Source: Deltaproteobacteria bacterium UBA4427 (GTDB taxonomy: Bacteria > Myxococcota_A > UBA9160 > UBA4427). Taken from it: a stretch of 64,000 bases of DNA. This document shows positions 18,274 through 27,077 of the stretch, piece by piece; positions within the stretch are counted from its first letter, which is position 1, and the number at the start of each line of letters is the position of its first letter. The stretch is taken from the NCBI GenBank assembly GCA_002390675.1, contig DGPZ01000092.1:6492-70491 (forward strand), written 5' to 3'. The notes below the pieces were generated by a model. The model had not been told where the DNA came from, did not search any database, and saw only the letters and a program-made list of their open reading frames with translations. A program made the translations under genes and the position numbers.

Positions 18274-19281
18274 TTAGCCGACTGTTTTTGCGAGGCCAAT
18301 AAATAGGCGCTCTTCGAGATCTGCGGCCCTTGCTACATGTTTTCCCGCTGCATCCCAATGGGATTGGAGTTCAGGCTCGTCTGATGCGCGGAAGAGGGCG
18401 GCGCTTGCTGCAGTCCACTGATCTGCGGCTCTAGTCGCGAGTGCGGGGGCTTCAGCGGGGACGAGTTTCGGGTCGAGGTCCCGTGCCCATTCAAGAAAGC
18501 CTGCATAGAGGCGGCGAAAATTGCCTCCCCCATTTCCAAATTTCTCGATGCACGCCGCATTGAAGCTGGCGGTCGCTTTCGCTTTGGCGTCACCGCATTG
18601 CTTAGGGAGGGCCTTTGCGTAATCGCGTGCGCCTTCCACGCCGAGCGAGATGTTTCCGAACTCCTGCGGCACAGTTTGCGGGATCAGCATGTCCTCCGCG
18701 CATTGACGAATTGCCGACTCGGCCGCATCGGCGAGGGAATTGCCGACTGCCGTGTCGTGGAAACATCCCCATCGATTCTGATCCGATCGGCCGGTGGCCG
18801 GATTTCGACTCTCACGAACCGCGCCTAGCGAACAGACCTCGGGAGTGTCGTTGATCCGGTCTCCTATGTAGACGCGCTCTTCCTCGTCATCGAATCCAAC
18901 AAGCACAAACCTGTGCGACGGGAAGTTGACCTTATAGTCCCGATAGTCGAGATAGAAAATGTCGCCAACGAGCATCGTCGGACGACCGTTAATGACTTCC
19001 TCCCGAACGAGGCGCCAAGCCTCATCATTATCGTCGACAGTCGTTTCGCGGTAATCGATGCCGAGGTGCTTTGCGAGATCGATCTCCATCTCCATAGTGC
19101 GACCGAAGAGAACGACAGAAGGATCCGCACCAGGGTTGTTGATGAAGCCACTTGCGAGGCCGGCACCGAGTCCGAAGACGGCGGCTTCCGGGAGTGCTAG
19201 GTCGCAGTAGTGTCTGAGGAGCCCACGCATAGCAACGCTCCCACAATGATCGCCTGGGAAAATTTCGAAATCGTCAATCAT
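18274..19281 (-). CDS. BtrH N-terminal domain protein (papain-like acyltransferase/peptidase fold)
   Basis: About 335 residues. The N-terminal signature FEIFPGDHCGSVAMRGLLRHY, with Cys13 as probable nucleophile, is that of the BtrH_N family, and the C-terminal half resembles the DUF4872 partner domain. BtrH of butirosin biosynthesis transfers an acyl group from a carrier protein to an aminoglycoside. ATG 19281 is used rather than the TTG at 19290. No carrier protein, adenylating enzyme or other natural-product gene is adjacent, so the substrate is unknown. It precedes the DUF3604 gene on the same strand. Confidence 0.72.
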   Translation of the reverse strand: MIDDFEIFPGDHCGSVAMRGLLRHYCDLALPEAAVFGLGAGLASGFINNPGADPSVVLFGRTMEMEIDLAKHLGIDYRETTVDDNDEAWRLVREEVINGRPTMLVGDIFYLDYRDYKVNFPSHRFVLVGFDDEEERVYIGDRINDTPEVCSLGAVRESRNPATGRSDQNRWGCFHDTAVGNSLADAAESAIRQCAEDMLIPQTVPQEFGNISLGVEGARDYAKALPKQCGDAKAKATASFNAACIEKFGNGGGNFRRLYAGFLEWARDLDPKLVPAEAPALATRAADQWTAASAALFRASDEPELQSHWDAAGKHVARAADLEERLFIGLAKTVG

Positions 19282-19529
19282 CGCTTTCAAGGCTCGACTC
19301 CGTGATTTATCCAGTGTCTAAAGTCACGTAATATACACGGGACATATTCTCAGGGGCTTTTGATGGCTCCCAGAAGATTGTCTGATTGAGAAGAGAATGT
19401 ATCCGAGCGGGAGAAGCCTGGCTTACGCCTGCGCTGTATCGTTGATGAAGAGCAATGAGCCCCGCTGTTGAGCAGCGGACTTCGGGCTGCTCTGAGTAGT
19501 CCACAAATACCCTCGACAAGGAGCCATTA

Positions 19530-20300
19530 ATGAGCGGAATAGGAGCACAAGGCGATGGCGAGGTCGCGCTGATCGTTGGCGGCGGCCCGGGCGTGAGCGC
19601 GAGCTGTGCGCGGCATTTCAGCGAAGCAGGGATGCGCGTGGCAATTGCGGCACGTACTCCGGATAAGCCTGTGCTGATCGCGCTCGAAAAAGAGTTTGGG
19701 GTCGCGCGTTTCGCGTGCGATGCCAGTGATCCGGAGTCGGTAGTTCGTCTATTTGCCGACGTAGAGTCGCAGCTTGGTGCGCCCCGCCTAGTGGTGCATA
19801 ATATTGACGGCCGCGTGAAAGAAATTTTCCGAAAGGAACTGATAGAGGCGGACTCCAAGCTAGTCCTGCAAACTATTCATAACTCGGCATACAGTGCATT
19901 TCTGGTAGGGCAGCAAGCCGCTCGAACCATGCTGTCTCAGGCCGCTACGACTGAAGAGCAACGCGGCACGATCCTGTTCACGAATGCGAGCGCTGCCATC
20001 AAGGGGTATCCGCTGAGTGCTGCCTTCGCGATAGCCTCTCACGGCAAGGCGGGGCTCGCGCAAAGTATGGCTCGAGAGCTCGGGCCGCAGGGGATTCACG
20101 TCGTTCATTGCCCGATCGACGGGGCGATTGCGTGGACGCAGGAAGACGGCTCGCGGAAGCATTGGCTCGCGGGAGCCGACGAAGGCGACAATATGCTGGA
20201 TCCCGATCGGATTGCGGAAACATACTTACATCTTCACAATCAGCATAAATCAACATGGACATTTGAAGCTGTTATGCGGCCGTGGAAAGAGCGCTGGTAA
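19530..20300 (+). CDS. Short-chain dehydrogenase/reductase without the canonical catalytic Tyr
   Basis: Rossmann-fold SDR-like protein of 256 residues with a modified nucleotide loop GGGPGVS, and VVHNIDG where the family has NNAG. Near the active site it reads AFAIASHGKAGLAQSMAREL: the Lys is present but the Tyr four residues before it is Ala. ATG 19530 has AAGGAG upstream. It is divergent from the BtrH-like gene and convergent with the serine hydrolase. Either a non-classical reductase or a catalytically altered SDR. Confidence 0.82.
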   Translation: MSGIGAQGDGEVALIVGGGPGVSASCARHFSEAGMRVAIAARTPDKPVLIALEKEFGVARFACDASDPESVVRLFADVESQLGAPRLVVHNIDGRVKEIFRKELIEADSKLVLQTIHNSAYSAFLVGQQAARTMLSQAATTEEQRGTILFTNASAAIKGYPLSAAFAIASHGKAGLAQSMARELGPQGIHVVHCPIDGAIAWTQEDGSRKHWLAGADEGDNMLDPDRIAETYLHLHNQHKSTWTFEAVMRPWKERW

Positions 20301-20397
20301 GACGCTTGCGCGAATGACGCGTCGCTACTGGTATTGGCCACATGACGATGGTGAGGACATCGTTCAAAAAGAGTGCCGTCTGAGCAGTGAGAGATTG

Positions 20398-21624
20398 CTA
20401 GTCGGGGAGGATCGCGCCGTAGACGATCGACTTCAGCTGGCCGCGGAAGTCGAAAGTGCGGGAGGGCATGAGCTGTGTCATGAAGATGACGCAAAGCTCT
20501 TCGGCGGGGTCGACCCAGAAGATCGTGCTCGCCGCACCGCCCCAGGCGTATTCACCCGGAGAACCGACGTTTTGCCCCGTCACGGGATCGAGGATGACGG
20601 AGAAGCCGAGGCCGAAGCCGGTGCCTTCGTAGGGTGTCTCGCCGAAGAGACCGACACTTGCTCCGGCTAGGTCCAGGCCACCCTCTAGATGATTCTGCGT
20701 CATGAGGTCCAAGGTCTTGGGGCCGAGCAGGCGCGTACCGTTGACGGTCCCATCTCCCAACAACATTTGGCAAAAGCGCAGATAGTCGGAGGTCGTAGAG
20801 AGCAGGCCTCCTCCGCCGGAGAAAAGCGTGACATCGCCGGCCCACGCGCTCTTCATGGGGTCATCGATCAGTCGGAGTGACTTGTGGCCGGCTCGCTCAT
20901 AGTTAGCGGCAAATCGGGAGAATTTGTCTTCCGGGATCGAGAAGCTTGTGTCGCTCATTCCCAGCGGCGCAAAAATGCGTTCCCGGAAGAACACGTCAAG
21001 GCTTTGGCCTGAAAGAACTTCGACGAGGCGCCCGCATACATCGGTTGAAACCGAGTAGTTCCAAGCCGTGCCCGGCGAGAATTCGAGAGGCATCTTCGCG
21101 AGCCCGTTCATCATGTCGGCGAGCGTCGGGCCGTGGATATCGACGCCAAGCTTGGCTTTTCGATATCCTGCATCGACGTTAGTGCGATCCTGGAAGCCGT
21201 AGGTCAGCCCCGATTGGTGAGTTAGGACATCCCGGATAGTCATGGCTCGCTCGCACGGGCGCGTGACGTAGTTTGGGTGCACACCTTCTTCATAGACTCC
21301 GAGGTCTCGGAACTCAGGTAGGTAGCTATGAACAGGATCGCTGAGAGAGAAGCGAGCTTCTTCGTGGAGCATCATCAGGGCAACTGAAGTTATGGGCTTC
21401 GTCATCGAGTAGATGCGATAGATCGTGTCTTTTTCGGTAGGCGCTTCCCGTTCGAGGTCGCGATGGCCCAGCACGCTGTGGTGCGCGAGTTCGCCGCGGC
21501 GGAATACGGCAGTCTGACATCCCGAGATCTTCCCCGGTCGCACATAACGTTCTTCTAGGTGGCGATCGATGTGCGTGAGCTGCGCACTGGAGAGGCCGAC
21601 GGATTCAGGACGAACAAGGGGCAT
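20398..21624 (-). CDS. Serine hydrolase, class C beta-lactamase family (cytosolic)
   Basis: 408 residues with the SxxK motif SMTK (Ser73, Lys76), a tyrosine motif NYSVS and a YAWGGAAST segment in the place of KTG/HxG. No signal peptide, unlike the paralogue at 2194. Family members are mostly esterases, lipases or amide hydrolases. It follows the FAH-family gene by 17 nt on the same strand, so the two are probably co-transcribed and may act on the same ester- or lactone-containing compound (inference). Confidence 0.9.
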   Translation of the reverse strand: MPLVRPESVGLSSAQLTHIDRHLEERYVRPGKISGCQTAVFRRGELAHHSVLGHRDLEREAPTEKDTIYRIYSMTKPITSVALMMLHEEARFSLSDPVHSYLPEFRDLGVYEEGVHPNYVTRPCERAMTIRDVLTHQSGLTYGFQDRTNVDAGYRKAKLGVDIHGPTLADMMNGLAKMPLEFSPGTAWNYSVSTDVCGRLVEVLSGQSLDVFFRERIFAPLGMSDTSFSIPEDKFSRFAANYERAGHKSLRLIDDPMKSAWAGDVTLFSGGGGLLSTTSDYLRFCQMLLGDGTVNGTRLLGPKTLDLMTQNHLEGGLDLAGASVGLFGETPYEGTGFGLGFSVILDPVTGQNVGSPGEYAWGGAASTIFWVDPAEELCVIFMTQLMPSRTFDFRGQLKSIVYGAILPD

Positions 21625-21641
21625 GTGTGAGGATTCCTCTT

Positions 21642-22544
21642 TCAGTCAATCCCGAGAACCTTCTTGAGTTGATCCGGAACTACGTCGGCGCGGGAATGGT
21701 CTGCGATGCGTACGCAGCGATTCTCTATCTGCCCGAGTCCAGAAATCGAAGTCGTGATCACGTCACCATCCTTTAGCAGCTTGCCTTGAAAGGCACCGAC
21801 GCCGCCGGGAGTGCCGGTGAAGATCACGTCGCCGGGCACGAGCGTGAGGATATTCGAGAGGTACGACACGAGCATCGGAACATCAAAGATCAAGTCGCTG
21901 GTGCTGTCCTTCTGTCGGATCTCGCCGTTCACTTCGCAAACGAGCTCGAGGCTATTCGGATCTTCAAGCAGGTCGGGCGATATCAGGACCGGTCCCATTG
22001 GCCCGAAAGTGTCGAATGATTTGGCTAAGGAAAACTGCGGAGGTGCAGAAGTGAATTGAGCGGGCCGGTCGGAGATGTCTTGTCCAACACAAAGGCCGGC
22101 GACATAGCTCCACGCATCCTCGACAGCGACATTGGATGCCTTACGCCCGATCACGACGACGAGTTCGCCTTCGTAGTCGACATAGTCGCTGCGGAGTTTG
22201 ACATCGTCGGTCGGGCCGCAGATGCACGATCCGAATTTGGCGAAGGTGAGAGGGGCCTCCGGAATCGGCATTCCGCCTTCTTCGGCATGATTGCGATAGT
22301 TGAGGCCAATTCCGAACGAGTTGAGCGGGCGTGGGGAGGGCGACCCGAGCGTGATATCTGCCAGCTTGCCCGTAGGAGTCTGGCTTCCGAGCCCTGCGGA
22401 AAGCTCGGAGAGCGCGTCGACTTCGCCTAGCGCTGCCATCGGATCGGCACTGAGCTTGCCGCCAGAAATCGTTTCGAGGTCGTAATAGTCATCGCCCGCG
22501 ACAAGGGCTGCGCGCCCTGCGGCGTTTGCAAATCGGAATCCCAT
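21642..22544 (-). CDS. Fumarylacetoacetate hydrolase (FAH) family protein
   Basis: About 300 residues of the FAH fold, which hydrolyses or decarboxylates 2,4-diketo or 2-oxo acids using a divalent metal. The metal-site signature is VDYEGELVVVIG, and TGTPGGVGAF near the C-terminus is also typical. ATG 22544 is preceded by GAGGAG at 9 nt. It is the upstream member of a pair with the serine hydrolase at 20398-21624. Common in aromatic meta-cleavage routes, but the exact substrate is not readable. Confidence 0.9.
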   Translation of the reverse strand: MGFRFANAAGRAALVAGDDYYDLETISGGKLSADPMAALGEVDALSELSAGLGSQTPTGKLADITLGSPSPRPLNSFGIGLNYRNHAEEGGMPIPEAPLTFAKFGSCICGPTDDVKLRSDYVDYEGELVVVIGRKASNVAVEDAWSYVAGLCVGQDISDRPAQFTSAPPQFSLAKSFDTFGPMGPVLISPDLLEDPNSLELVCEVNGEIRQKDSTSDLIFDVPMLVSYLSNILTLVPGDVIFTGTPGGVGAFQGKLLKDGDVITTSISGLGQIENRCVRIADHSRADVVPDQLKKVLGID

Positions 22545-22673
22545 TTGAGTGATCTCCTCGTTGAGCCTTGGCAAGTCGAGTGAGTGCTATGACTAACGCC
22601 GACTCATTGAATAGCGATTGTGGAAGGGCGAGGTGGCTCTGGTGAGTCTTTTCGAACTTCCGGTGTGTTGGTC

Positions 22674-23207
22674 CTAGGTCACATTCGCTTCTGTTGCCGA
22701 CTGGCTCGCCGTTTCGAGGGAAGCTGCGGAGAGGGACCACCAGGCGATCGGCGGTGACAAGACCATGGCGAGAAGCCCGGCCCATAGGCCTTTCCAAATA
22801 ACGAATCCGGCGAAGGATACGGGCTCGGCGTTCGCGAGGGTAAGAATTGCAACGACCGGCGCCGCGCCACAGCCAAAGCCGAAGAGCGTCACGACGAGGG
22901 CGCGGATCGTGATCGATCGATGGTGGAGGCCGCGCGCCCCAATTTGTGAGGCGGGCAAGGGCGGGAGCTTTCCGTCGCGCACTTGTTTGGCGATGACCCG
23001 TGAGACGATTTGACACATGATGAAGGGGAGTAGGAGTCCTGTCGCGAGCAGGTCGATGCCAATGCTAGGTTCGCCCCATAGCGGAACCGTTTCGTTCCCG
23101 CGGAGTAGCAGCCCCGCGATGGCGCCGTTAATGACAATGTTGATGACGAGGGCATGAACGCCTTGTTCAATCCAGATAAAGTGGCGGTGGCGATCCGAGA
23201 GATCCAT
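22674..23207 (-). CDS. Uncharacterised four-helix membrane protein
   Basis: I do not recognise this family. It is about 177 residues with four hydrophobic segments (about 15-37, 50-75, 100-125 and 133-155), starting MDLSDRHRHFIWIEQG. ATG 23207 has a very good GGAGGACACGC leader, supporting expression. It lies 129 nt upstream of the FAH gene and after another unknown membrane-anchored protein, all on the minus strand, so it may be part of one loose transcription unit. No motif suggests a function. Confidence 0.65.
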   Translation of the reverse strand: MDLSDRHRHFIWIEQGVHALVINIVINGAIAGLLLRGNETVPLWGEPSIGIDLLATGLLLPFIMCQIVSRVIAKQVRDGKLPPLPASQIGARGLHHRSITIRALVVTLFGFGCGAAPVVAILTLANAEPVSFAGFVIWKGLWAGLLAMVLSPPIAWWSLSAASLETASQSATEANVT

Positions 23208-23319
23208 GCGTGTCCTCCGAGTCGGTCGCAATTGCCGACGTTTAGACGGATAAGCCTAGTCGTTTCCGGCGGCTAGGGCAGAGCGGAAGCCCGTATTTTC
23301 CACGCGAAACCGGGCGCGC

Positions 23320-23835
23320 CTAGCTTCGGGGTGCGAGCTCGAAGATCCAGAGATATCCCGAACTAAGCACATCGTCAGGCGTTTCCGCCCCCTTCATGTA
23401 CTTGCGGCTGAGCTCCGCAATGATGCCCTCCGCGTCGGGTCCGTCGTTTATTCGGACGAGGGTGCGCTCGTAGACCTTGCCATCGACTCGTAAGAGCGCG
23501 CGGGGATCGGCTTCAGCCTGGAACGGCCAATGCTTCCAGATCTTGCCGTACCAGGTGGTCATGTAGCCCGACGGAATAAAGAGTCGGCCATCGTGGACGA
23601 TGATAAAGGTCGTTCGCGAACTGGCGGGGTCGATGAGCTGGAACTGGACCGTCGGGCGGTCGACGAGGAAGCTCCAGTCGGGCTCCGCGCCTTCGTAGAG
23701 TTCGCCGGTCGAGAATGGACCGCCAGCAATAATTTCGAGCGGGCCGTCGGAGAAGCGTGCACCGACGAGTACCAGGACTACAGAAATTACGACGAAAAGA
23801 ATTAGGCCGACGACTATTTTGAGTGCAAGTTGCAT
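23320..23835 (-). CDS. Uncharacterised membrane-anchored protein
   Basis: 171 residues: an N-terminal membrane segment (about 4-27) and a soluble domain with FSDGPLEIIAGGPF, VQFQLIDPASSRTTFIIVHDG and LFIPSGY. The pattern of strands with a conserved-looking aromatic region is reminiscent of small flavin-binding split-barrel proteins, but I cannot assign it. ATG 23835 has GGAGA 5 nt upstream. It precedes the four-helix membrane protein by 112 nt on the same strand. Confidence 0.65.
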   Translation of the reverse strand: MQLALKIVVGLILFVVISVVLVLVGARFSDGPLEIIAGGPFSTGELYEGAEPDWSFLVDRPTVQFQLIDPASSRTTFIIVHDGRLFIPSGYMTTWYGKIWKHWPFQAEADPRALLRVDGKVYERTLVRINDGPDAEGIIAELSRKYMKGAETPDDVLSSGYLWIFELAPRS

Positions 23836-24000
23836 GGGGTCTCCGCATGAAATTGGCGCCCGGAAACGGCGCGACCCGCGTACGATAGGTCAGCTCCCGT
23901 AGGCGCGCGGCGTATCGCAGGTTAGGGGAGCGAGACGCTGGGTCCGCGTAGATCGTGTAGCGTCTAGGGCGTAGTTGTAACCGCAGGTTTCTCTTGTCTG

Positions 24001-24020
24001 ACTAATCGTTCTTGATTAGT
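24001..24020. promoter_or_regulatory. Inverted repeat in the 405-nt spacer 23836-24240
   Basis: ACTAATC-N6-GATTAGT is a perfect 7-bp inverted repeat between the divergent genes at 23835 and 24241. It may be an operator for either. Nothing else in this spacer stands out. Confidence 0.4.
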
Positions 24021-24240
24021 GGCCGGCCGCGAGGACGGTGTGTATCGCCTGTATGTATTTAATCCCTCAACAGAAAAAGTCGGTGCAATATGCGCCTGGG
24101 CTTCCTAAGCGCAGCTCGTCGCGGCAATTTGGTCGGGCACTGCCGGTGATTCGGTTTGGGATGCGGATGAGGCCATAGATCGAATCAGCAAAAGATCGTG
24201 AACATTGCACTCTGAGGTTAGAAATCGAGTGAATCAGGTA

Positions 24241-25521
24241 ATGCCCGAATCGCAAGCGACTGCGAGTGCAGGCTTCTCTGGCTGGTGGATGATCGCACTT
24301 GCTTTCCTGCTATATGGGTTGGGTATCGCGCCCGCCTACTACGGTTGGGGGTTTCTCGCCCCCGAGATCATGGCTGAGATCGATCTCTCCCGTGAGCAAG
24401 TCGGGAATACCTTCGGCGTATTCACCCTGACCTTCGCTTTGACGAGCCCACTGGCTGCGGCGGCTATTCTTCGGATCGGATTGCGCCCCGTGATTGCAAT
24501 CGGCGCAGTCATTGGGTCCATCGGTTTCGAATGGACGGCCCGGGCATCGACAGTCGGAGAGTTTCTTTTCGCCTACGCCGTATTGGGCGGAATTGGAATC
24601 GGCCTAACGACGCTCCTGCCGGCGCAGCTTTTGCCAGTGAACTGGTTTCGGCAGTATCGCGCTCGTGCGACGGCTGTGATTCTTTCCGGCGCAGCGGTGG
24701 TAGGAGCCGGTGTGCCGACGATCGCGAATTGGCTGGTTGATGCCTACGACTGGCGCATGGTTTGGCATGTGATCGCAGCGATCATGTTGCTGGTCGGCAC
24801 GACGGCTGCTGTGTTCCTGCGAGCCCACCCGCGGGATTTCGGTCAATTCAGGGATGGCATCCTACCGTCTTCTGAACCGTTCGCGGATGAAGCGGGAGAC
24901 CACGAAGGCCTTGATGCGGAGTCGGGCGGTTTCGAGGATGAAGGGCCTTCGATCAGAAAGATTCTGCTGGACCCACGATTCCTTTTCGTGACGCTGGCAT
25001 GTTTATCGAATGCGGTTCCTTGGCGCGTCGTGACCGCTCACGGGCGTCTGCATCTAGAGGACTTGGGCTTTGGGGCGGCGCTGGCTGCAGGAATCCTTGG
25101 GGTGCGGGTTGGAGTGAGTGGTGCGGGTCGACTCGTTGGCGGAGTTAGTGATTTTCTGGATCCACGCAGCGTGCTGGGATTTTCACTGATTGCAAGCGCC
25201 TTGGGTTTGATGGGGATTGCGTTCGCTACGAACGCGACTGCTGGATATTTTGCTATCGCACTGTTAGGTGCGGGCTATGGCGTCGCATTTACGAACGAGC
25301 CCGTAGTCGTAGCTCATGTATTCGGCGCTCGCGCCTTCGTGTCTTTGAACGGGATTCGTTTGGCGCTGACAGGTGTCTTTGGCTGGCTTGGGCCGCGGTG
25401 GACTGGCGCTGTGGCGGACGCGACGGGCTCCTATTCCACGAGTTTTGTTGCGCTTTCCGGGCTCTGCTTGGTGGGGGCGATCAGCTTGGTGTTCTGCCGC
25501 CCAATGGTGGAATCAAATTAG
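24241..25521 (+). CDS. MFS transporter, monocarboxylate/OFA-like
   Basis: 12-segment major facilitator carrier of about 426 residues. The first segments (YYGWGFLAPEIMAEIDLSRE and the following GxxG-rich helix) and the LLPVNWFRQYRARATAV loop fit the oxalate/formate antiporter-like branch, which moves organic anions. A charged cytoplasmic loop separates the two halves (about 205-240). I use ATG 24241; in-frame GTG 24229 and TTG 24205 are alternatives. It stands alone, convergent with the thiolase across a shared terminator. Substrate unknown. Confidence 0.88.
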   Translation: MPESQATASAGFSGWWMIALAFLLYGLGIAPAYYGWGFLAPEIMAEIDLSREQVGNTFGVFTLTFALTSPLAAAAILRIGLRPVIAIGAVIGSIGFEWTARASTVGEFLFAYAVLGGIGIGLTTLLPAQLLPVNWFRQYRARATAVILSGAAVVGAGVPTIANWLVDAYDWRMVWHVIAAIMLLVGTTAAVFLRAHPRDFGQFRDGILPSSEPFADEAGDHEGLDAESGGFEDEGPSIRKILLDPRFLFVTLACLSNAVPWRVVTAHGRLHLEDLGFGAALAAGILGVRVGVSGAGRLVGGVSDFLDPRSVLGFSLIASALGLMGIAFATNATAGYFAIALLGAGYGVAFTNEPVVVAHVFGARAFVSLNGIRLALTGVFGWLGPRWTGAVADATGSYSTSFVALSGLCLVGAISLVFCRPMVESN

Positions 25522-25570
25522 GCCTGATTGCGGGGATAGGCTGCGTGTTTTGACGGCCCACCACAATAAA

Positions 25571-25607
25571 AACGCCGCGCAGCCCAGAAAAAGGCGTACG
25601 CGGCGTT
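25571..25607. terminator. Bidirectional intrinsic terminator
   Basis: AACGCCGCG pairs with CGCGGCGTT across a 19-nt loop, with A-rich sequence on the left and CTTGTTTT on the right, so each strand ends in a U-rich tail. It sits between the convergent MFS (25521) and thiolase (25628) stops. Confidence 0.7.
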
Positions 25608-25627
25608 CTTGTTTTCGAGATTGAAAA

Positions 25628-26851
25628 CTAGATGCGTTCGATGATGATCGCTGGGGCCATGCCGCCGCCCGCGCACATGGTGATGAGCCCGGTCGTCTTG
25701 TTGCGGCGCTCGAGTTCGTCGAGGACCGTGCCGATCAGGATCGATCCCGTGGCGCCGATCGGATGCCCGAGGGCCATCGCGCCGCCATTTACGTTGACCC
25801 TGTCGCGATCAAGGTTCAGGTCGCGCTGGAACTTTTCGGAAACGACTGCAAAAGCCTCATTGACCTCGAAAAGGTCTATGTCCGAGAGTTCCATTCCGGC
25901 GCGCTTCAGAATCTTCTGCGCGGCGGCGACCGGAGCGTTGAGCATCAGCGTCGGGCAATCACCCATATTCGCAGTCGCGATCACACGTGCTCGGGGCTTC
26001 AGGTCGTGGGACTTGGCGTAGGCCTCGCTCGCGAAGAGGATCGCGGCGGAGCCGTCTACCACACCCGAAGAGTTGCCGGCATGATGGACGTGCTCGATCT
26101 TAAGGTCCGGGTATTTCTTGGCGACCAGCTCACGGAAGGTGAGGGCATCCTCGGTGTGTCGATAGTCGGCCAGTTGTTCGAAGCTCGGTCGGAGCTGCGA
26201 GAGAGACTCGGCCGTCGTGTTAGGGCGAGGAAATTCCTCACGATCGAGAGCTAGAGAACCATCTAGGTTGTGGACCGGAATCAAGCTCTTGTCGAAGTGA
26301 CCGCCCTTGATCGCAATCTCGGCGCGGCGCTGACTCTCGGCCCCGAGTTCGTCGAGTGCTGATCTCGGGATGCCTTCTAGTGTAGCGATCGCATCTGCGC
26401 AAACGCCCTGATGGGGCTGCGGGTGGAGTTCCTGAAGGTGCATGTTATTCGCACCCATCGGGAGGAGGCCCTTCTTCGGAATCGACATCATTTCCGTGCC
26501 GCCGGCTATGACAAGATCTTCCATGCCGGACATGACGGCGTTGGCAGCGATATTCGCGCTCGTGATGCCCGAGCCGCAGAAGCGATCGAGGGTCATGCCA
26601 CTGGCCTTGATGTCGTATCCCGCATCGAGCGCCGTCATGCGGCCCAAGTCACCGGACTGCTCCTGCACTTGGGAGCTGGTGCCCCATACGATGTCGTCAA
26701 CGTCTGCGGTCTCAAGTCCGTTGCGGTCGCGCAAGGCGCCGAGGACAGTGGATCCGAGGTGCTGGGGGTGAAGGTGGGCGAGGGCGCCTTTACCGGCCTT
26801 GCCAATTCCGCGGGGGGTGCGACAGGCGTCGATAATGAATGCGTCAGACAT
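25628..26851 (-). CDS. Acetyl-CoA acyltransferase (thiolase)
   Basis: Thiolase of 407 residues that cleaves or forms 3-oxoacyl-CoA. All catalytic elements are present: nucleophilic Cys92 in DRFCGSGI, His in GHPIGATGS, and the second Cys in TMCAGGGMAPA. ATG 26851 has AGGAG 7 nt upstream. It is a single gene, divergent from the AKR at 27078, and its promoter carries CTAGTTT-type repeats at 26861-26893. It suits beta-oxidation of fatty or sterol side chains; degradative versus biosynthetic direction cannot be told from sequence. Confidence 0.93.
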   Translation of the reverse strand: MSDAFIIDACRTPRGIGKAGKGALAHLHPQHLGSTVLGALRDRNGLETADVDDIVWGTSSQVQEQSGDLGRMTALDAGYDIKASGMTLDRFCGSGITSANIAANAVMSGMEDLVIAGGTEMMSIPKKGLLPMGANNMHLQELHPQPHQGVCADAIATLEGIPRSALDELGAESQRRAEIAIKGGHFDKSLIPVHNLDGSLALDREEFPRPNTTAESLSQLRPSFEQLADYRHTEDALTFRELVAKKYPDLKIEHVHHAGNSSGVVDGSAAILFASEAYAKSHDLKPRARVIATANMGDCPTLMLNAPVAAAQKILKRAGMELSDIDLFEVNEAFAVVSEKFQRDLNLDRDRVNVNGGAMALGHPIGATGSILIGTVLDELERRNKTTGLITMCAGGGMAPAIIIERI

Positions 26852-26860
26852 GGTGTTCTC

Positions 26861-26893
26861 CTAGTTTTTGAGCAAACTAGAGTACTAGTTTTT
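26861..26893. promoter_or_regulatory. Operator-like repeats at the thiolase promoter
   Basis: AAACTAG-AGTA-CTAGTTT (26874-26891) is a perfect 7-bp inverted repeat, and a further CTAGTTTTT copy starts at 26861, 24 nt from the one at 26885. This lies 10-42 nt upstream of the thiolase ATG, where a repressor would act. Confidence 0.5.
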
Positions 26894-27077
26894 CGAGGGG
26901 TTGGCTCTATACGTCGAGTCGCGTCGTCAGTGCGGCGTAGCGGGACGCACGAGGCACCGACGGGACCGAGCACGGCGGTTTTGCTGGGCTAGGCTCGACG
27001 CTCTATTTATTTTGCCGCAGCACAGGAGCCTTGATAATGCTCCGGTGTCAGGCTTTTATGCAAGGACTACGATCGCA

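Noticed and set aside
20398..21624. Antibiotic resistance beta-lactamase
   Set aside because: No signal peptide, the KTG motif is not kept, and the family is dominated by esterases.
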